Assembly: GCF_025024155.1 (NCBI RefSeq)
Contig: NW_026251717.1
Coordinates: forward strand, 62,001-126,000
Direction of reading: 5' to 3'
Length of the DNA: 64,000 bases
Source: Gamsiella multidivaricata
Taxonomy: Eukaryota; Mortierellomycota; Mortierellomycetes; Mortierellales; Mortierellaceae
In this document: positions 23,120 through 34,713 of the stretch, piece after piece
Layout of the letters: each line of letters begins with the position of its first letter
How positions within the stretch are numbered: position 1 is the stretch's first letter
Notes under the pieces: generated by a model
Seen by the model: the letters and a program-made list of their open reading frames with translations, nothing else
Told to the model about the DNA's origin: nothing
The model's database searches: none
Program-made: the position numbers and the translations under genes

Positions 23120-24236
23120 ATGCTTCTAAAATTCACCATGGCGAAAAAAAAAAAAAAAAAAAAAAAATTCTTCAGCAGCACGTTCGACCAAAGTAAAAGG
23201 CACTTCATCAACGGACGGGCCTGGCACTACCGACTATACACGCTTGCGACAAAGCCATTTCCATTAAATGAGGTTCAGCATTACCCACATACTCGCAAGT
23301 CTGCTATTTGCAAGAAATTGAACCTGAAATACAACGCCGCCGCCAATGTACTTTACAGTCAAAACAAAGTCCTCCATGAAAAGGGAAAAATGCTCTCCAA
23401 GGCTGTCAAGGCAAAAGCGCGGTTCTTTAGGCGACTTTTGGGGGCATTGGAGAAAGTCGTCCATGAATATATTTGAAGCCAAATAAGCCTAGGTATACTA
23501 ATCATCCGCTTCCTGGACAAATTTCCGGGTAGTTTCTATTGCTAATCATTCACCTTTTACGACGACGGAAGGCTTCTCAGTCACAGAAAGCCGCATCAAA
23601 GGAACAACTATCAAGATAATGTGTGAATTGACGAGAACCACCACCATGATTATTCGGCGGTCAGTCTACCATTCGTAAATGGATGGCTTCGTAGCTCCAT
23701 GAGGTAAAGACGTCTCAAGCAATACACTGGCTCCTGTGAGAGAGTTGATGTCGATGCGAACAAGCTTCAGGCATGCCTTGAAGAGACTCGGCAAGCACAC
23801 ACAGCGTTTAGTATGGATGATTTCTATAACTACGATGAAACTGGCTTATACCTCAAAACTATGTCTAAAAAGACTATTATGGCTGATCCGATTCGTGCGT
23901 CGATTCCTTTTTGCAGCAATGCGACAGGCGCAGGCAAACCGATACCAACCATCCTCAGTAAGTTTTTCATCAAGTGCTGCGTTGCTGCGTAAATTTTTAC
24001 TATGGTAGATGCTGGGAAACTAAATGATTTTACCTCGAATGTTTATAGACATGCACTGCCTTAAATCATTAAATTGCTGTCTAAAAAATCGCCAGTACTA
24101 CTGGACACTGGCTTCACAGACAAGGGGCTACACGGCTATCCCCTTTCATGGCTGGTTACTAGATCTGGATGAGAATATGTGGAACCAGGGGCACAACATC
24201 GCCATAGTCCTCGACATGGAGCTTAGTCATAAATAA
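23120..24236 (+). pseudogene. pogo-type transposase relic 2
   Basis: The N-terminal part (23138-23476) resembles the DNA-binding segment of the Tigger-like gene at 60417-60785 (compare KVVHEYI with EIVEEILYAW). At about 23816-23960 the frame FYNYDETGLYLK matches IYNYDETGLFLK of that gene and keeps the first catalytic aspartate. It is followed by CSNATGAGKP and a GTAAGT donor. Near 24155-24235, HGWLLDLDENMW then IAIVLD matches the second catalytic aspartate region. It starts with a run of 24 A that encodes polylysine. Several frameshifts; the C-terminus is gone. Confidence 0.75.
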
Positions 24237-25023
24237 TGCGAAGTTATAAAGCTTACCGATATTACAATCAGTTTGCACCGAATGCCTCAGGTAGGCGCGC
24301 TACATGGGAGTTGACACTGAACTGCCCTCAGGCCAAAGGAAATAGCACCTTACTGTTTAAAATACTCTTCTATCGTCTAAAGATTAGAGGAAAGATTATT
24401 GATTAATGTTCGTTGTTAGACACAGCTGCAAGGTAGCGATATTCAGCATATTGTACATGGAAATATCCATTTATTGACCACATACCGAGGTGCATTCAGT
24501 AGGTAAGTACCGATAATGGGAGTGAAGGAGGAGTGCTGTTACGAGTGCTATTACAATTGAAAAAGATGACGATTGCCGTTGATTACGAGTGGGGAGAGGG
24601 TGAGCATGAAAAGCGAGGTGAGATAGCATGTATCTATACGAACTAGGGAAGAGGCAAACAGCCCAAGGAAATAAAATAATAAAAGTGCAAATGAATGACA
24701 GAACCGTTGTTACCGACTCATGGACATCCCAATATGTTTTGCACTATCTCCATCAAACCATGATATCCACTCGCTCTTCGCTGTGCGTTGTCAGTGATGA
24801 ACCACTTATTTGTTATTACATCCAAATACCAGTACGCAACGCGTCGTTCGCTCAGACATGGCGAATGTTATTGTTGCAACCCGCAGGAAGATGTTCCAGC
24901 GCTTTATTTCCGTGTTAAAGTACATCTAGCGCATTTTATACATATAACTGAAGAAAAAAGACGCTTGAGAACTGAGGGCGGAAGCGACAGACGAACCAAA
25001 TGTCCCATCAGGCGGCTATGCTA
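24237..25023. other. No confident gene
   Basis: Frames at 24628-24918 and 24788-25027 (+) overlap and have no recognisable features. I see nothing else. Confidence 0.4.
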
Positions 25024-25659
25024 TTAGTCAAGTGTCTGTTTGAAGCGGCAAACTGGGCACGTCGATCTCCAAGCTGCGTAGCAAGCTCCATGAAATCTAT
25101 GTCCGCATCCAAGCGATCCTACGTCCTTCATGGGCTTCAAACAAATAACGCAGCTCTCGTCATCATCTAGGCACAATGTCTCAATAAGCAATCGTCGCCA
25201 TATCGCCTGCTTGCTGTGAGGGAAAAGTTCGTAGCATGCCTCGGGCTTGACGATCCTCCATTCAGAGGTATACTGCTCCCCTGTGGCGTCCTTGATCCCA
25301 TGGGTCCTATATTTGCAGTTCATGAACCCAGCGATGATAGGGACAACATTTTTGTTCCCCATTGTCTTGACAAAAATCGTCCATTCGCCCTTGTTTACAG
25401 CTCGATAGGTCACAATACTGCCAAAGACAGAGTATTCGGATAAAGGCAGTTGAGTGTTGGCTATAGGAATGCCGTTGATATAGAGGGCATGTTCCTGGAT
25501 ACTCTCCTCAATTTTACCAAGCATGTGAATGATGCGGCTTAGGATTAGATAAGCAGATTCCTGGAATCGAAAGGGTACTACAACGAACCTACCCGGGTCG
25601 GTAGCAATGAGAACCTTTAAAGTAGGGAAAGACATTGTGAATGATGTGATAGAGAACAT
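25024..25659 (-). CDS. Ubiquitin-like plus RING-H2 protein
   Basis: A 211-aa protein, single exon, ATG 25659 (or ATG 25635, giving 203 aa). Residues about 14-88 look like a ubiquitin-like fold: LKVLIATD strand, a helix, then LYINGIPI and LPLSEYSVFGSIV, which parallels the ubiquitin order of a strand, an LSDY-like turn and a last strand. Residues 170-204 form a RING-H2 finger: C170-x2-C173, C185-x-H187, H190, C193, then C201-x2-C204. The middle region (about 95-165) is not recognised. A RING normally recruits an E2, so an E3 ubiquitin ligase is likely; the substrate is unknown. It lies 163 bp downstream of the XPG-like gene on the same strand. Confidence 0.8.
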   Translation of the reverse strand: MFSITSFTMSFPTLKVLIATDPGRFVVVPFRFQESAYLILSRIIHMLGKIEESIQEHALYINGIPIANTQLPLSEYSVFGSIVTYRAVNKGEWTIFVKTMGNKNVVPIIAGFMNCKYRTHGIKDATGEQYTSEWRIVKPEACYELFPHSKQAIWRRLLIETLCLDDDESCVICLKPMKDVGSLGCGHRFHGACYAAWRSTCPVCRFKQTLD

Positions 25660-25822
25660 TAAAGGAAGAAAAGACGAAAAAGATCAAATTCGCAGTGCTG
25701 TAAATAGTAGAAGCGGAAAATGAAGAACTATGGACAACGACAAAAAGCGGCAAAGGACAAATTGCAAGCGACGGTAGAAGATAAGAAATAAGAAAGCCTT
25801 TATAGCGGCACGGCTTTGTGAT

Positions 25823-28800
25823 TTAGGAAGGCGTTTCGTAAGACATTGTTTCTTGACGATGCATGGGAGAGTAGCCGGGCGCGTATGAGTGCCATCTCAA
25901 GTAGTTGCAATCTGTGCATGGTAAGATTTTGATTTGAGCCTTCGCTGGCAAAATCAGATTCAGGATAAGATGAATACTGACACAATCGTGCTCCCGCGAC
26001 CGCCCTGTCGTATCGTCGATAGGGTCCAAAATGGCCTTCCCATTCTCAGAAGAGGCCCAGGAGGGATTGTGCATTAATGCCTATAATGAGTAGTCAGAGT
26101 AGCGAGGCCAGTGTCCGCGTGCATGATTGAAACGAGATGACTCTTATTAAGATGACTTACCCGCTTCTTAAGTTCCAATGAAAACCTGTAGAGGTGGCCT
26201 CCTACCATATCGGACAGTGTTCTCGCACACTGGCTCATGAAGGAGCCTTCACAGACGTCTCTATCCTTCAGTCGGAATGGTGGTGCCTGGCGTTGCGAGG
26301 TGATCTGTAAATACTCCTGAAAAATCTTGTCGGACGCCATTAATGCAGGTGAACTAGCCTTCTTGAGATCGGAATCGTCACTGTCCCATCTGATTAACCG
26401 ATTCAAAAGCCGCTGAAAAAATGAATCTCGTTTACCCTTCAATAGGATATTGTTGAAGTGTTCCATTCTTTTGTCGCGATGCACTCGTCCTCGATCTCCG
26501 TCAATTGCTGGGAATGTTCCGAACGTTCATGCTATGTAGAGATTGGTCACCAAAAGGCCCTCGCGTAGCAAATCAGTATGGACTCTTGCCATCGTCTGCA
26601 TGGTCTCGAGGAGATGGTCCAATAAGAGGCTACGGTCCTGGTCATTCATGCAAGGGAGCGACTCTTTGAGACTGTGAATAAGACACGACTCAATCCGGCC
26701 AGGCCTCATTGCGCGCATTGGATGCAAAGATGCAACAGCGTCGACCACCAGGTTTGTTGGGTTGATCTTGCGGGGAACAGCGTTCTCGTTCAGTGGTACA
26801 TCGGCATCACGAGCCTCCCTGGAGCTCTTGGTATATGTAATCTTCTTGAATGCCCTTTTCTTGGGACGTTCTGCATCGATAGGCTGGTCCTCAGCTTGTT
26901 GATCCCCCTCGTAATCGCTTCCGTTACCAGAATTGTCGTCAGAGTTGTCGTCAGAGTTGTTGTCAGAGTTGTCTTCAGACTCATTTCCGTTCATTGTATT
27001 CTCTTCAGCTGAGACAGCAAGAGGAGCAAGGAGGTTCACCACTGCGGCATCATTCGAGATATCTGCATTGTCTGGGAATGTATCATGATCGTCGTCGTCG
27101 TCGTGATCTATGAGCACACTAGCCGTGGATCCGGGCCGACCGATGGTCCGATCTTTCACGCTTACAGGCTGCGTGTTTTTGTCCTGACTTGTGAAGGCTG
27201 ACGTGAAAGCCCTCGGACGGTATTTGTGGCCAGTGGTGTATCTTTGAAATCTGTTTTCCGCAGACGAAGGAGAGAGAGAGAGAGAGAGAGAGAGAGCAGC
27301 TAATCAGACATATGCCCTATTTTCAGTACGTACATAGCTTGATTGCACACATTTTAACTCAAATAAACTTACCCATTGGCATGGTTTCTGACTGCAATGC
27401 TATCAACGTTTCTTGTCACTGTTCCTGCAGAGAAAGCCATGCGAGCTACCAGTGGAGGCACATGAGGTGCCGTGGTCGACCTTGATTGTAGCTGTGGGAG
27501 CGCAAGCATCTCAACCACATTGTCGTTGCCTTCAGTCTCTGAGAGCTGGACAGGGATGGAGTTAATTGGCGTGAGAGTCAAGGGTCTTTGGCTTGGTCGG
27601 GACTTCTGTGACCAGTGGCTCCTACGGCTGTGTAATGGTACGAATTGGTGATCAGCCAGTACCTGAAGCAAGTTGGATCGACATAGATATCTACATTTCA
27701 TTCTTACCAGAGAGTCAATGCCTCGACTCGATATATGATCCTTCTTATGGACTCATCAATCTCGTCATCTCCTTGAGTGTATTGGTCCAGGGGCGTCTCA
27801 ACCAATTTCACAAAACTGTCCAATGGCTTCTTGACGTCGTCGTGATGAACATTTTTCCTTCTGCAGAGTTCTTTGACATATCCGTCTACCGAACGGTCCT
27901 TGCTTTTCTTGCGAAACCAGTCTTTTCTGATCGCAGCGATATCTTTGATAGCCGTGCTGAATGACGTCCGACCCACACTTGGGTCATAGTCATTAAGGCT
28001 GACGACAGCGGCAGCGACCCACTCTTCCGGTGGTTTGAGTCCGCAGTGACGAATAATATTCTCAATAGGGTAGCAGTAAAAGCGTATCCCTTTCGGATGT
28101 AAGCGGATGAGCCGTTCAGCGCCTACGAACATGAGATCACTGTCGGTTGAAACGACTACGAGACCTGGGTTCTCTCGTACCTTCCTGCCGACACAAACGT
28201 CAAATTGACCAGCACACACATGCGCGTTCCAACCGTGAGACTCTTGTAGTTCATTGACGATGGCCCTTGAGGCTCGGGGATCCACACCACGGGTTTTAAT
28301 CCAGCAGGGAAACAGGACTTTGCTGAGAAACGATTTAAATCGAGAGACCTGGCTGTTGGATAAGTTGGATTTTGCCTCCATTAGCGACAGTCGTGCCTCG
28401 GCGATTCCGAGATACTCGGACAACTTGAGGATTTGTTTTTTTGTGGCCCGCTGCCGTCTCTCATGGGCAAAGGCTTTCTGGGTTGTCGGTGGACCATCAT
28501 AGTGAATGAAATCTGACTTTTTGTAAAATCTGTCGTAAATCCTGTTCAGGACGTTGGCTACGAGGGGCCAAACAACATCGCGAGCGGAGTTCAGTTCGTG
28601 ATATACATCCATCGGAGGATGTGAAGGAGGTGATAGTGCAGCAGAGGAAAGTGCTGGTGCCGAATAGCGCAGGCCCGATGACGATGATACCTGTTGAGTA
28701 GTCGTTGAGTTGATCGAAGAAGCATAGCAAGCGGAAGACGATTTCGGAGCCGTAGACAGATTCAGTGCAGACAGGTCCGATGCGAGACCCTTGGTCGTTA

Positions 28801-29050
28801 CCGGGGACGGCAAAGACCATGATTCTTGATCCCAGTGGGCAAGGCGAAGGACAGGACCAGGGATTCCAATGGAGACATCTTCCTTAGCCATATTTTTCAG
28901 TTGCTTGAGCAGTAACCGTCCCTCTGTGGTCTTGAATTTCATGTAAGAAACGGCAAATCCATCAATATCGCATGGACCTTCTTTCTGTGGATCAACAAGC
29001 TTGATGGCTTTGCAATCTTTAGCGAGTTCGAAAGCCTGAGTTACACCCAT
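25823..29050 (-). pseudogene. XPG/PIN-like nuclease gene with one in-frame TGA
   Basis: Four exons: 29050-27708, 27621-27373, 27250-26161, 26080-25823, totalling 980 codons with all junctions in phase. The N-terminus reads GVTQAFELAK then CDIDGFA (residues 27-33), like the start of XPG/FEN1 nucleases. Residues 301-305, STDSD, are in the style of the XPG-I acidic cluster. Later exons contain TGHKYRPRAF, a long Asp/Asn/Glu-rich linker and a basic patch (PKKRAFKK). One TGA at 26527-26529 (codon 772) is the only lesion; the frame is open for about 200 codons beyond it. Intron 2 has a (CT)n tract before its acceptor. Flap-type nuclease activity is known for the superfamily; this branch is not one I can name. 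It may be a recent pseudogene, or the TGA a sequencing error. Large fungal families of this kind behave like mobile-element cargo. Confidence 0.65.
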
Positions 29051-29409
29051 CCTGGAGACAGATAAGTATCGTGATGAGGTAATGAGAACAAGTTTGAGTT
29101 AATACTTAGAATGGGGGTAGGAGGGAAACATGTCATTGTTCGCGGTGATCTAAAATTAAATAAAATTGCTGCCTCAATCTTACGTGCTTCCATTCAAGAA
29201 CGCAAGTTTAATGAGGGAGATTCATCCACTCAAGGGCCTAGAAAGTAAGGACAAGAAAAGGCTAAGAACAACAGTAACCATTGTGCAATGCATTGGGATA
29301 AAAAGAGCAAAAGGACGTTACAGGTCGGAACAACGTCCGCGGCTCAAGCCCGGAGGTGTGGCTCTTTCTTGGATTAATCGGATAGAGGATAAGGCCAGAG
29401 AGAGAGAGA

Positions 29410-29460
<51 letters not shown>

Positions 29461-30319
29461 TGTGTGTGTGTGTGTGTGTGTGGGTGAGGAAAAGATGAGA
29501 AGGAAGAACAAACGTTTAAATTTTAACGGCTAGGGGTTGCTCCATGCTAGGCTTTCCCGCCCCTTTTATGTCGTTGCAGCGGCCTATGCCGCACACAGCC
29601 ACATATCTCTAATTGGACAATCCCTAATTGCACACGCCCTTATTTGCACATGCCCTTTATTTGCACGCCCTCTTCACCTGCACGACTGCTCCTTTTTACC
29701 ACTGCACTATTTTTGTCCAGGCTGCGCCCAAACCCGGCTGGCTCCTGAACGCTCTCCATCTCATCTATACCCCGTTCGCGCTCTCCATCTACATTTACCC
29801 CTGAGTATTAGTCAGCGCGGCACCGACCCAGGCCCCGCTTCTAGTATAAAAACGCGATGCCTACCATGAAGAATAAAGCGGTTCCGAACACCCAGAGAAA
29901 GACATACTACCTTTTGCGACTTGACTGAAGTTTATTTCACTTGCCCCGTTTTCCCTCCTACCCTGACCTCTATCTACCTATCTAGCTACCTTACACCCCG
30001 CCCATCTACCTTACCCACCTTGCACTTATCTTGCCTACCCCATCCACCCCTTGCCTTCCCCTATAAGCCTACCCTATCTTGCCCCGACTCCGATTACCCG
30101 TAACATCGTTGACAAAAATTAAAATGATTGTGTATCCAAAGCCCGTCGCATCGAAGACCGCCTGTTGCACTTGGCGATGTTCTCTCGTGTGCCACTCTAT
30201 GATCTTAGCCAGTGGGGGTAGCCATCGTCCTTGACTCGGTCTACCCTGTTTTGAATCATTCGTGTCACCAAACACCGACACCCTGTATTTATCTTGACTT
30301 CGTTGTTATGTAAATGGGC
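29051..30319. other. Microsatellite and LTR-like sequence
   Basis: No gene seen. An (AG)n/(GT)n microsatellite is at 29396-29483. A possible LTR lies at about 29520-30106: GTATAAAAACGC at 29842, AATAAAGC at 29872, a C/T-rich stretch and an end CCGTAACA. I found no matching start or flanking duplication. Confidence 0.35.
29396..29483. repeat. Compound (AG)n(GT)n microsatellite
   Basis: About 60 bp of AG dinucleotides, with one interrupting T, followed directly by about 12 GT units. Confidence 0.95.
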
Positions 30320-32640
30320 TTATGATTCGAGCATTTGATTTTCTGATATTCTACGGTGCGATTTGTACTGTTTCACTGCTCGCTCTGCAGCCTCCATTGG
30401 CAGTCCCTTCCTGTAAGTGTCCATATATCTAAATGCCTTCCAAGCATACCTTCGTATGGTTTCAATAGGCACCGAGTCCAGAGCCTCAGAGATGATTGAC
30501 TGGAGACCTCGGAAGGAATAGTCGCAGTGCTTCCGGGTATAGCACTTGCTTGCTCCCCAGTACATCTCTATGAAGTTGAGCTCACAATGACATTTGGGAT
30601 AGAAGACAATACGCTGTCCTTCCTCCCTTGCAATCTCCTCCAGTATCGAGCCCTGAGCAACAAAATCGGGCTGAAGTTCTAGAATTCGTTCTGCGCAACA
30701 GTCCACTCGATCAGGGTGTTTGTCGTCAGCCCTACATCTCGAGCATGTTCTAGGGAGTCCATCAACCCAGAGACCTCGGTCCTTGAGAACCTCTTTCATT
30801 CCCTTGGGTTTTCCTCTTAAAGCCTCGTTCGCGTAATTATCTGGAAAGACCATGGTGTAGTGAGTTCCATCTACAATGGTGTCCCGCATGACCGCTTGCT
30901 TTCCACCAGATGAAAGGTTCATCCTACTCATCACCAGTGCATCTTTGGCAACACAGTTGCGGTTTGATGAATTATCGAACGCCCAAAGTCCAATCAGATT
31001 CGAGTGGTTCCTCTTGTGTATAGTGATCGCTTTCTTGAACTACCGAGCCATGTCTTCAGCGGTCCAATAGCCATCATGAATTTTCCCTGGGTTGATGATC
31101 TCTCGAGCACGTATCACCTCGCCATTGTCATCGATCGTCTTCAAAGGTCCCTCAAGTTCGGAAAGAAACTCACTGACCATGATGGATCGACCATAACCTT
31201 TCTTGCGCAACGGATGTTGACCATCTGGATCCCAAAGCATAGAATTTCCTTCGTTCGAGTAGAAGATGCTCTCATCGTGAGTGTAAAACACTATCGCCTG
31301 TTCGCCTGCAGCCTAGAGCAAAGAGAAGTAATTTAGCGGTGCGAATTAAATACCCACGAGTTATCTCCTAATTGCAACAAGCACTTACCAGAGTGGGCTC
31401 GATGATCTTTATTTGATCTTGGCGTCTACGGCTATCATCCTCTTCTCGTACTCCTCCATTCGTACAAGAAATATCTCCCGACACTCTTTCACGTCAGCTC
31501 GCTCATGGCGATCGAAATATAGGCCCTTTTTTGCCTCTGAGTATATCCAGCCCAGCGCATGTAGCTACTGACCTGCTGTTGACTCGCTGATTGAGAATTT
31601 GATGCCATTTGCTGGGAGGAAGACGTTATTGATGTGCCGCCGGAGTATCGATGGCGTGATAGTGTATTTATGGTTCAACAATATCCAGGTTCTCAACTCG
31701 TTAAAGTTATCGCCTTCGGTTAGTTGATTCCTGGTTTTGGCATACTTCCTTTGATGCGACACAGTGATTTCCTCATTGTTCTCCCACTGAGTAGCCCATA
31801 TCATGATCCTTCGTGAAAAGTGCACGCCTCTGCCAAAACCTTTCGCCGTAACCAGAGCTGCTTTAGTCTTGCTCACTCCTGGGACCAAGCGGCGTAGGTA
31901 CTGCTGGAGTGCTTGCAAATTAAAGGCCTCGTCACTGAGGGGCGGATATTTCTTGTACTTGTTATCCAAGTAACCTTGAATTTCCAATACCATCCCTGCA
32001 TCGCGGCGCACATCTACATTCCCGAAAGGTGATATTGCATATATGTTAGTATTAATAATTCATATTATAGGCACACAATATCCAGTTATCATACCTGAAA
32101 GTTCCACTTCCTGGATAACTCTCTTCCGGCGAGGAGCTGTCAGTGTTGGCACAGTGAACCCAAACGTAGAGAGGGGAGGGGTGCCTACTGCAGCCCTTTT
32201 GAGGACCATCTTTCGGTGGTGCAAGTTTTGTCGAGTGGTTCCATCGCAAGGCTTTGTCGTCTTCACTGAAGCAGCTGCCAATCGCATACTCGTAAGGAGT
32301 TCACCCCATTCCTCGTTATTCCCGAGAGTTCTTCTGACTGCCTGCCAATCCTCGTCATCAGTGTCGTCTTCAGCAGGTCCATCATTGTCCGATTCCGCGA
32401 GAACAGCATTCCATTCCTCAATATCGCGACTTGACTCCTGTATCTCATAGCCCGCTTTCACAGGCACATAAATGACGTTCTCCTCCTGCTGTTCTTGGTA
32501 GACTGGGTCAAGAATAGGCGGGAGTGGTTTGGGTTTTTGCGCTATTCTTCTTAAATGCTGCGTGAGTTTCTTCACTCGAGGTATTCCAAACTTAGAGGAA
32601 AGGAATGCTGACGACGATGGAGTGATGATGAGAATCACGG
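30320..32640 (-). pseudogene. Fungal DDE transposase, disrupted
   Basis: Reads from about 32640 down, split by introns (32095/32013 in phase; another at about 31390-31310). Motifs in order: a leader rich in Asp/Glu, KKGLYFDRHERADV, the first catalytic region FYTHDESIFYSNEG, the second WAFDNSSN, and the third CHCELNFIEMYWG, then RRYAWKAFRYMD. This order is that of a large fungal DDE-superfamily transposase group usually annotated only as DDE endonuclease. Lesions: a TAG near 31570, a one-base frameshift near 31410 and a TAG near 31045. All three acidic catalytic residues are still present. Start codon not identified. It lies 1.3 kb upstream of the XPG-like gene on the same strand. Confidence 0.8.
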
Positions 32641-33236
32641 AAAGGGTCGGTTGAATGGAAAATACACATGGACGCTCCAACAATAGGACTAAACGTCAAT
32701 TGTGACTGCTGCGACCCAATTATTTGACAAAATCCAAAAAAGTGTTGTCTTCAGATGAAGTGCATCATATGGTAGTAAATTACTCTTAAGGTTCAGAGCG
32801 GTAGAGGTAGCACAGCTGGGGGTAAGGGATAACACAGGACGCAAAGAATATGATACCGAACAAATGATTTGATGTCAGCCCTGTGCATTGGCCACTGTGC
32901 TTTTGTTCTGCTTTACAGTCTATTCAAAATGCGAACTTATTCGAAAGTAGTGCTCAATCGCTCTTTGCAAAGTGAGTGTTTATGTTATGGGCCGCAGTGA
33001 GACATACACCGCTGAGGCTTTCTCGCTACAAGCACACCGCATAGTATCTTGTCCGCATGGAGCGAATCCTAGCAGCAATATAGACTTTATGAAAGATGTG
33101 AACGAGTGTTTCTTTATTTTATATAAGATGCAAGGTTTTTACGAAAAAAGACACAATTTTTGTTTCTGCCCAAGATGTTGCTCAAGATAAAAAAATACGA
33201 GCGCTTCGCGTTTGCAATGTAGCTCTCGTTCACTTC
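32641..33236. other. Intergenic, nothing recognised
   Basis: AT-rich spacer with short frames only. Confidence 0.45.
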
Positions 33237-33488
33237 TCAGTATACTCCAGGAGGAAGTTCTCTAGGGACTGAGAGCTGAGAGAGTGACTCCTGTGGAAAG
33301 ATATCGTGGAAGCACTGAGTAATATGCTTCCAGGCTTCTCCCAGATAAAGCTGATCACAGGCGTGATAGCTTATACAGAAAGAATCAAGCCTGATGTTGT
33401 GGTCCATAAAAATGCGATGCCATGGTTTGATTCCTTTCGCGCCTTTATCTGTGGTATTGTGGTTATGAAGATGCATTCCAAACACCAC
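33237..33488 (-). CDS. Small orphan protein, family member 3
   Basis: The frame is open from upstream of 33488; the first ATG inside it is near 33476. It encodes about 79 residues, shorter and more diverged than the members at 34714-35067 and 4805-5083. Shared with them: an IR pair preceded by Phe, an [ST]-x-H or SYH patch nine residues later, a Trp with a following I, and an F-P-x-E-S end patch about 12 residues after the Trp. Compared with the 117-aa relative it lacks four residues before the FP patch and extends past it with a Pro-rich tail. It may be a decaying copy. Function unknown. Confidence 0.45.
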   Translation of the reverse strand: MVFGMHLHNHNTTDKGAKGIKPWHRIFMDHNIRLDSFCISYHACDQLYLGEAWKHITQCFHDIFPQESLSQLSVPRELPPGVY

Positions 33489-34713
33489 ATATATCCTTTG
33501 TTGTCGACTAACGCGTGTCTCAATGAAGGGGAGGGGTTTTTTTTTTTACCGAAGCTTTATTGTGCTCTGTTTGTAGATAATGCACGCTTCTCGCAAAAAT
33601 TAATAACCTTCTGACTCTGCTGCCTAGAGAAAGGCTCTTAGCTCACTCTTCACATGTGCTCTAGTGTTGTCCACTTTAAGTAATAGAAGAATATCTTCGT
33701 GCGATTGCTTCTAGTCAAAAAGCAGCAAAATGAGTGTCTGGATGAGAGGGGGAGGGAGGAAGGGGGGTCTGTAAAGAATAGAGCACTTTGAGGTAAAAGC
33801 CTTTTCCTCATCGGCGTGCTGGCTCTTGCTCACTATATGATTTGAGAGCAACCTGATATCATGGATCTCCTCTTCTCTGTGGATCTAGTTTTTTGAGATA
33901 TCGCCTTTGAGAACTACAAGGTATCAATTTAGACAATTTAGAGAGTACGCACGGACACAATGCACCACTTTGCTTTTTATTGCTCCTATCCAAAACACTA
34001 TTTCGAGTGATGACTACGCCTGGCAGCATTTCATTCTGGAAATTTCAACTGAACCCTTTATCAATGCCTTCAAAAAAAAACAGCAGCCAGATGTTCCTGG
34101 TAGAAGGCGTATCTCGGAGCTGATATAGTATCATATCCAGAGATGAATTCTATGTAATTATATAGATGTCGTAGCAGCCCGAGTGAAAGCTTGCACGTTT
34201 CCCACTATTTAGTCAGTAAAGCCAGGACCCTCATCTGCTCTGGGGCCAGGCCACATGGATATTAGGGTTAGCGGGGTTTCTATAGAGTCCAGGTGTCATG
34301 GACTGTTAGTGCCGCTCGCCTTTTCAAGACCGCTGATGTTGGGAGTAGCGGCGTTCATCATAGACGTAAGGTAAGAAAGCTGGGTTTGATGATAAAATGA
34401 GCAGAGGAAGCAAACGCTTTATCTGAAATGAAGACAGTGTATTTATACTCTGAAAGCCTTCAAGCATTACATGTCATTGTCGTTCATGTCAAAAAAAAAA
34501 AAAGAATTGAAGCTATCAAAGCTGCGAAAATGGGTTTTTAGAAGCAATTAAAAAGCCATTTGCCGACTTCATAGCGCTTTTCATTGGTTTTTATTGAGAT
34601 TAACGAGCTGGCTATTATTGAAACGCTACGTATTTGTCTCATGCGATATGTGCCTGTATTCGTTTTCAATTCTGTGCATGAGAATACTCTTGGTCCTGCA
34701 AGTATCCAGGGCC
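33489..34713. other. No confident gene
   Basis: Short frames only (for example 33907-34128 +). AT-rich with several poly(A/T) runs. Confidence 0.45.

Noticed and set aside
29520..30106. Solo LTR ending CCGTAACA
   Set aside because: TATA and poly(A) signals are present, but no TG start complementary to the end and no duplication were found, so it is kept only as LTR-like.
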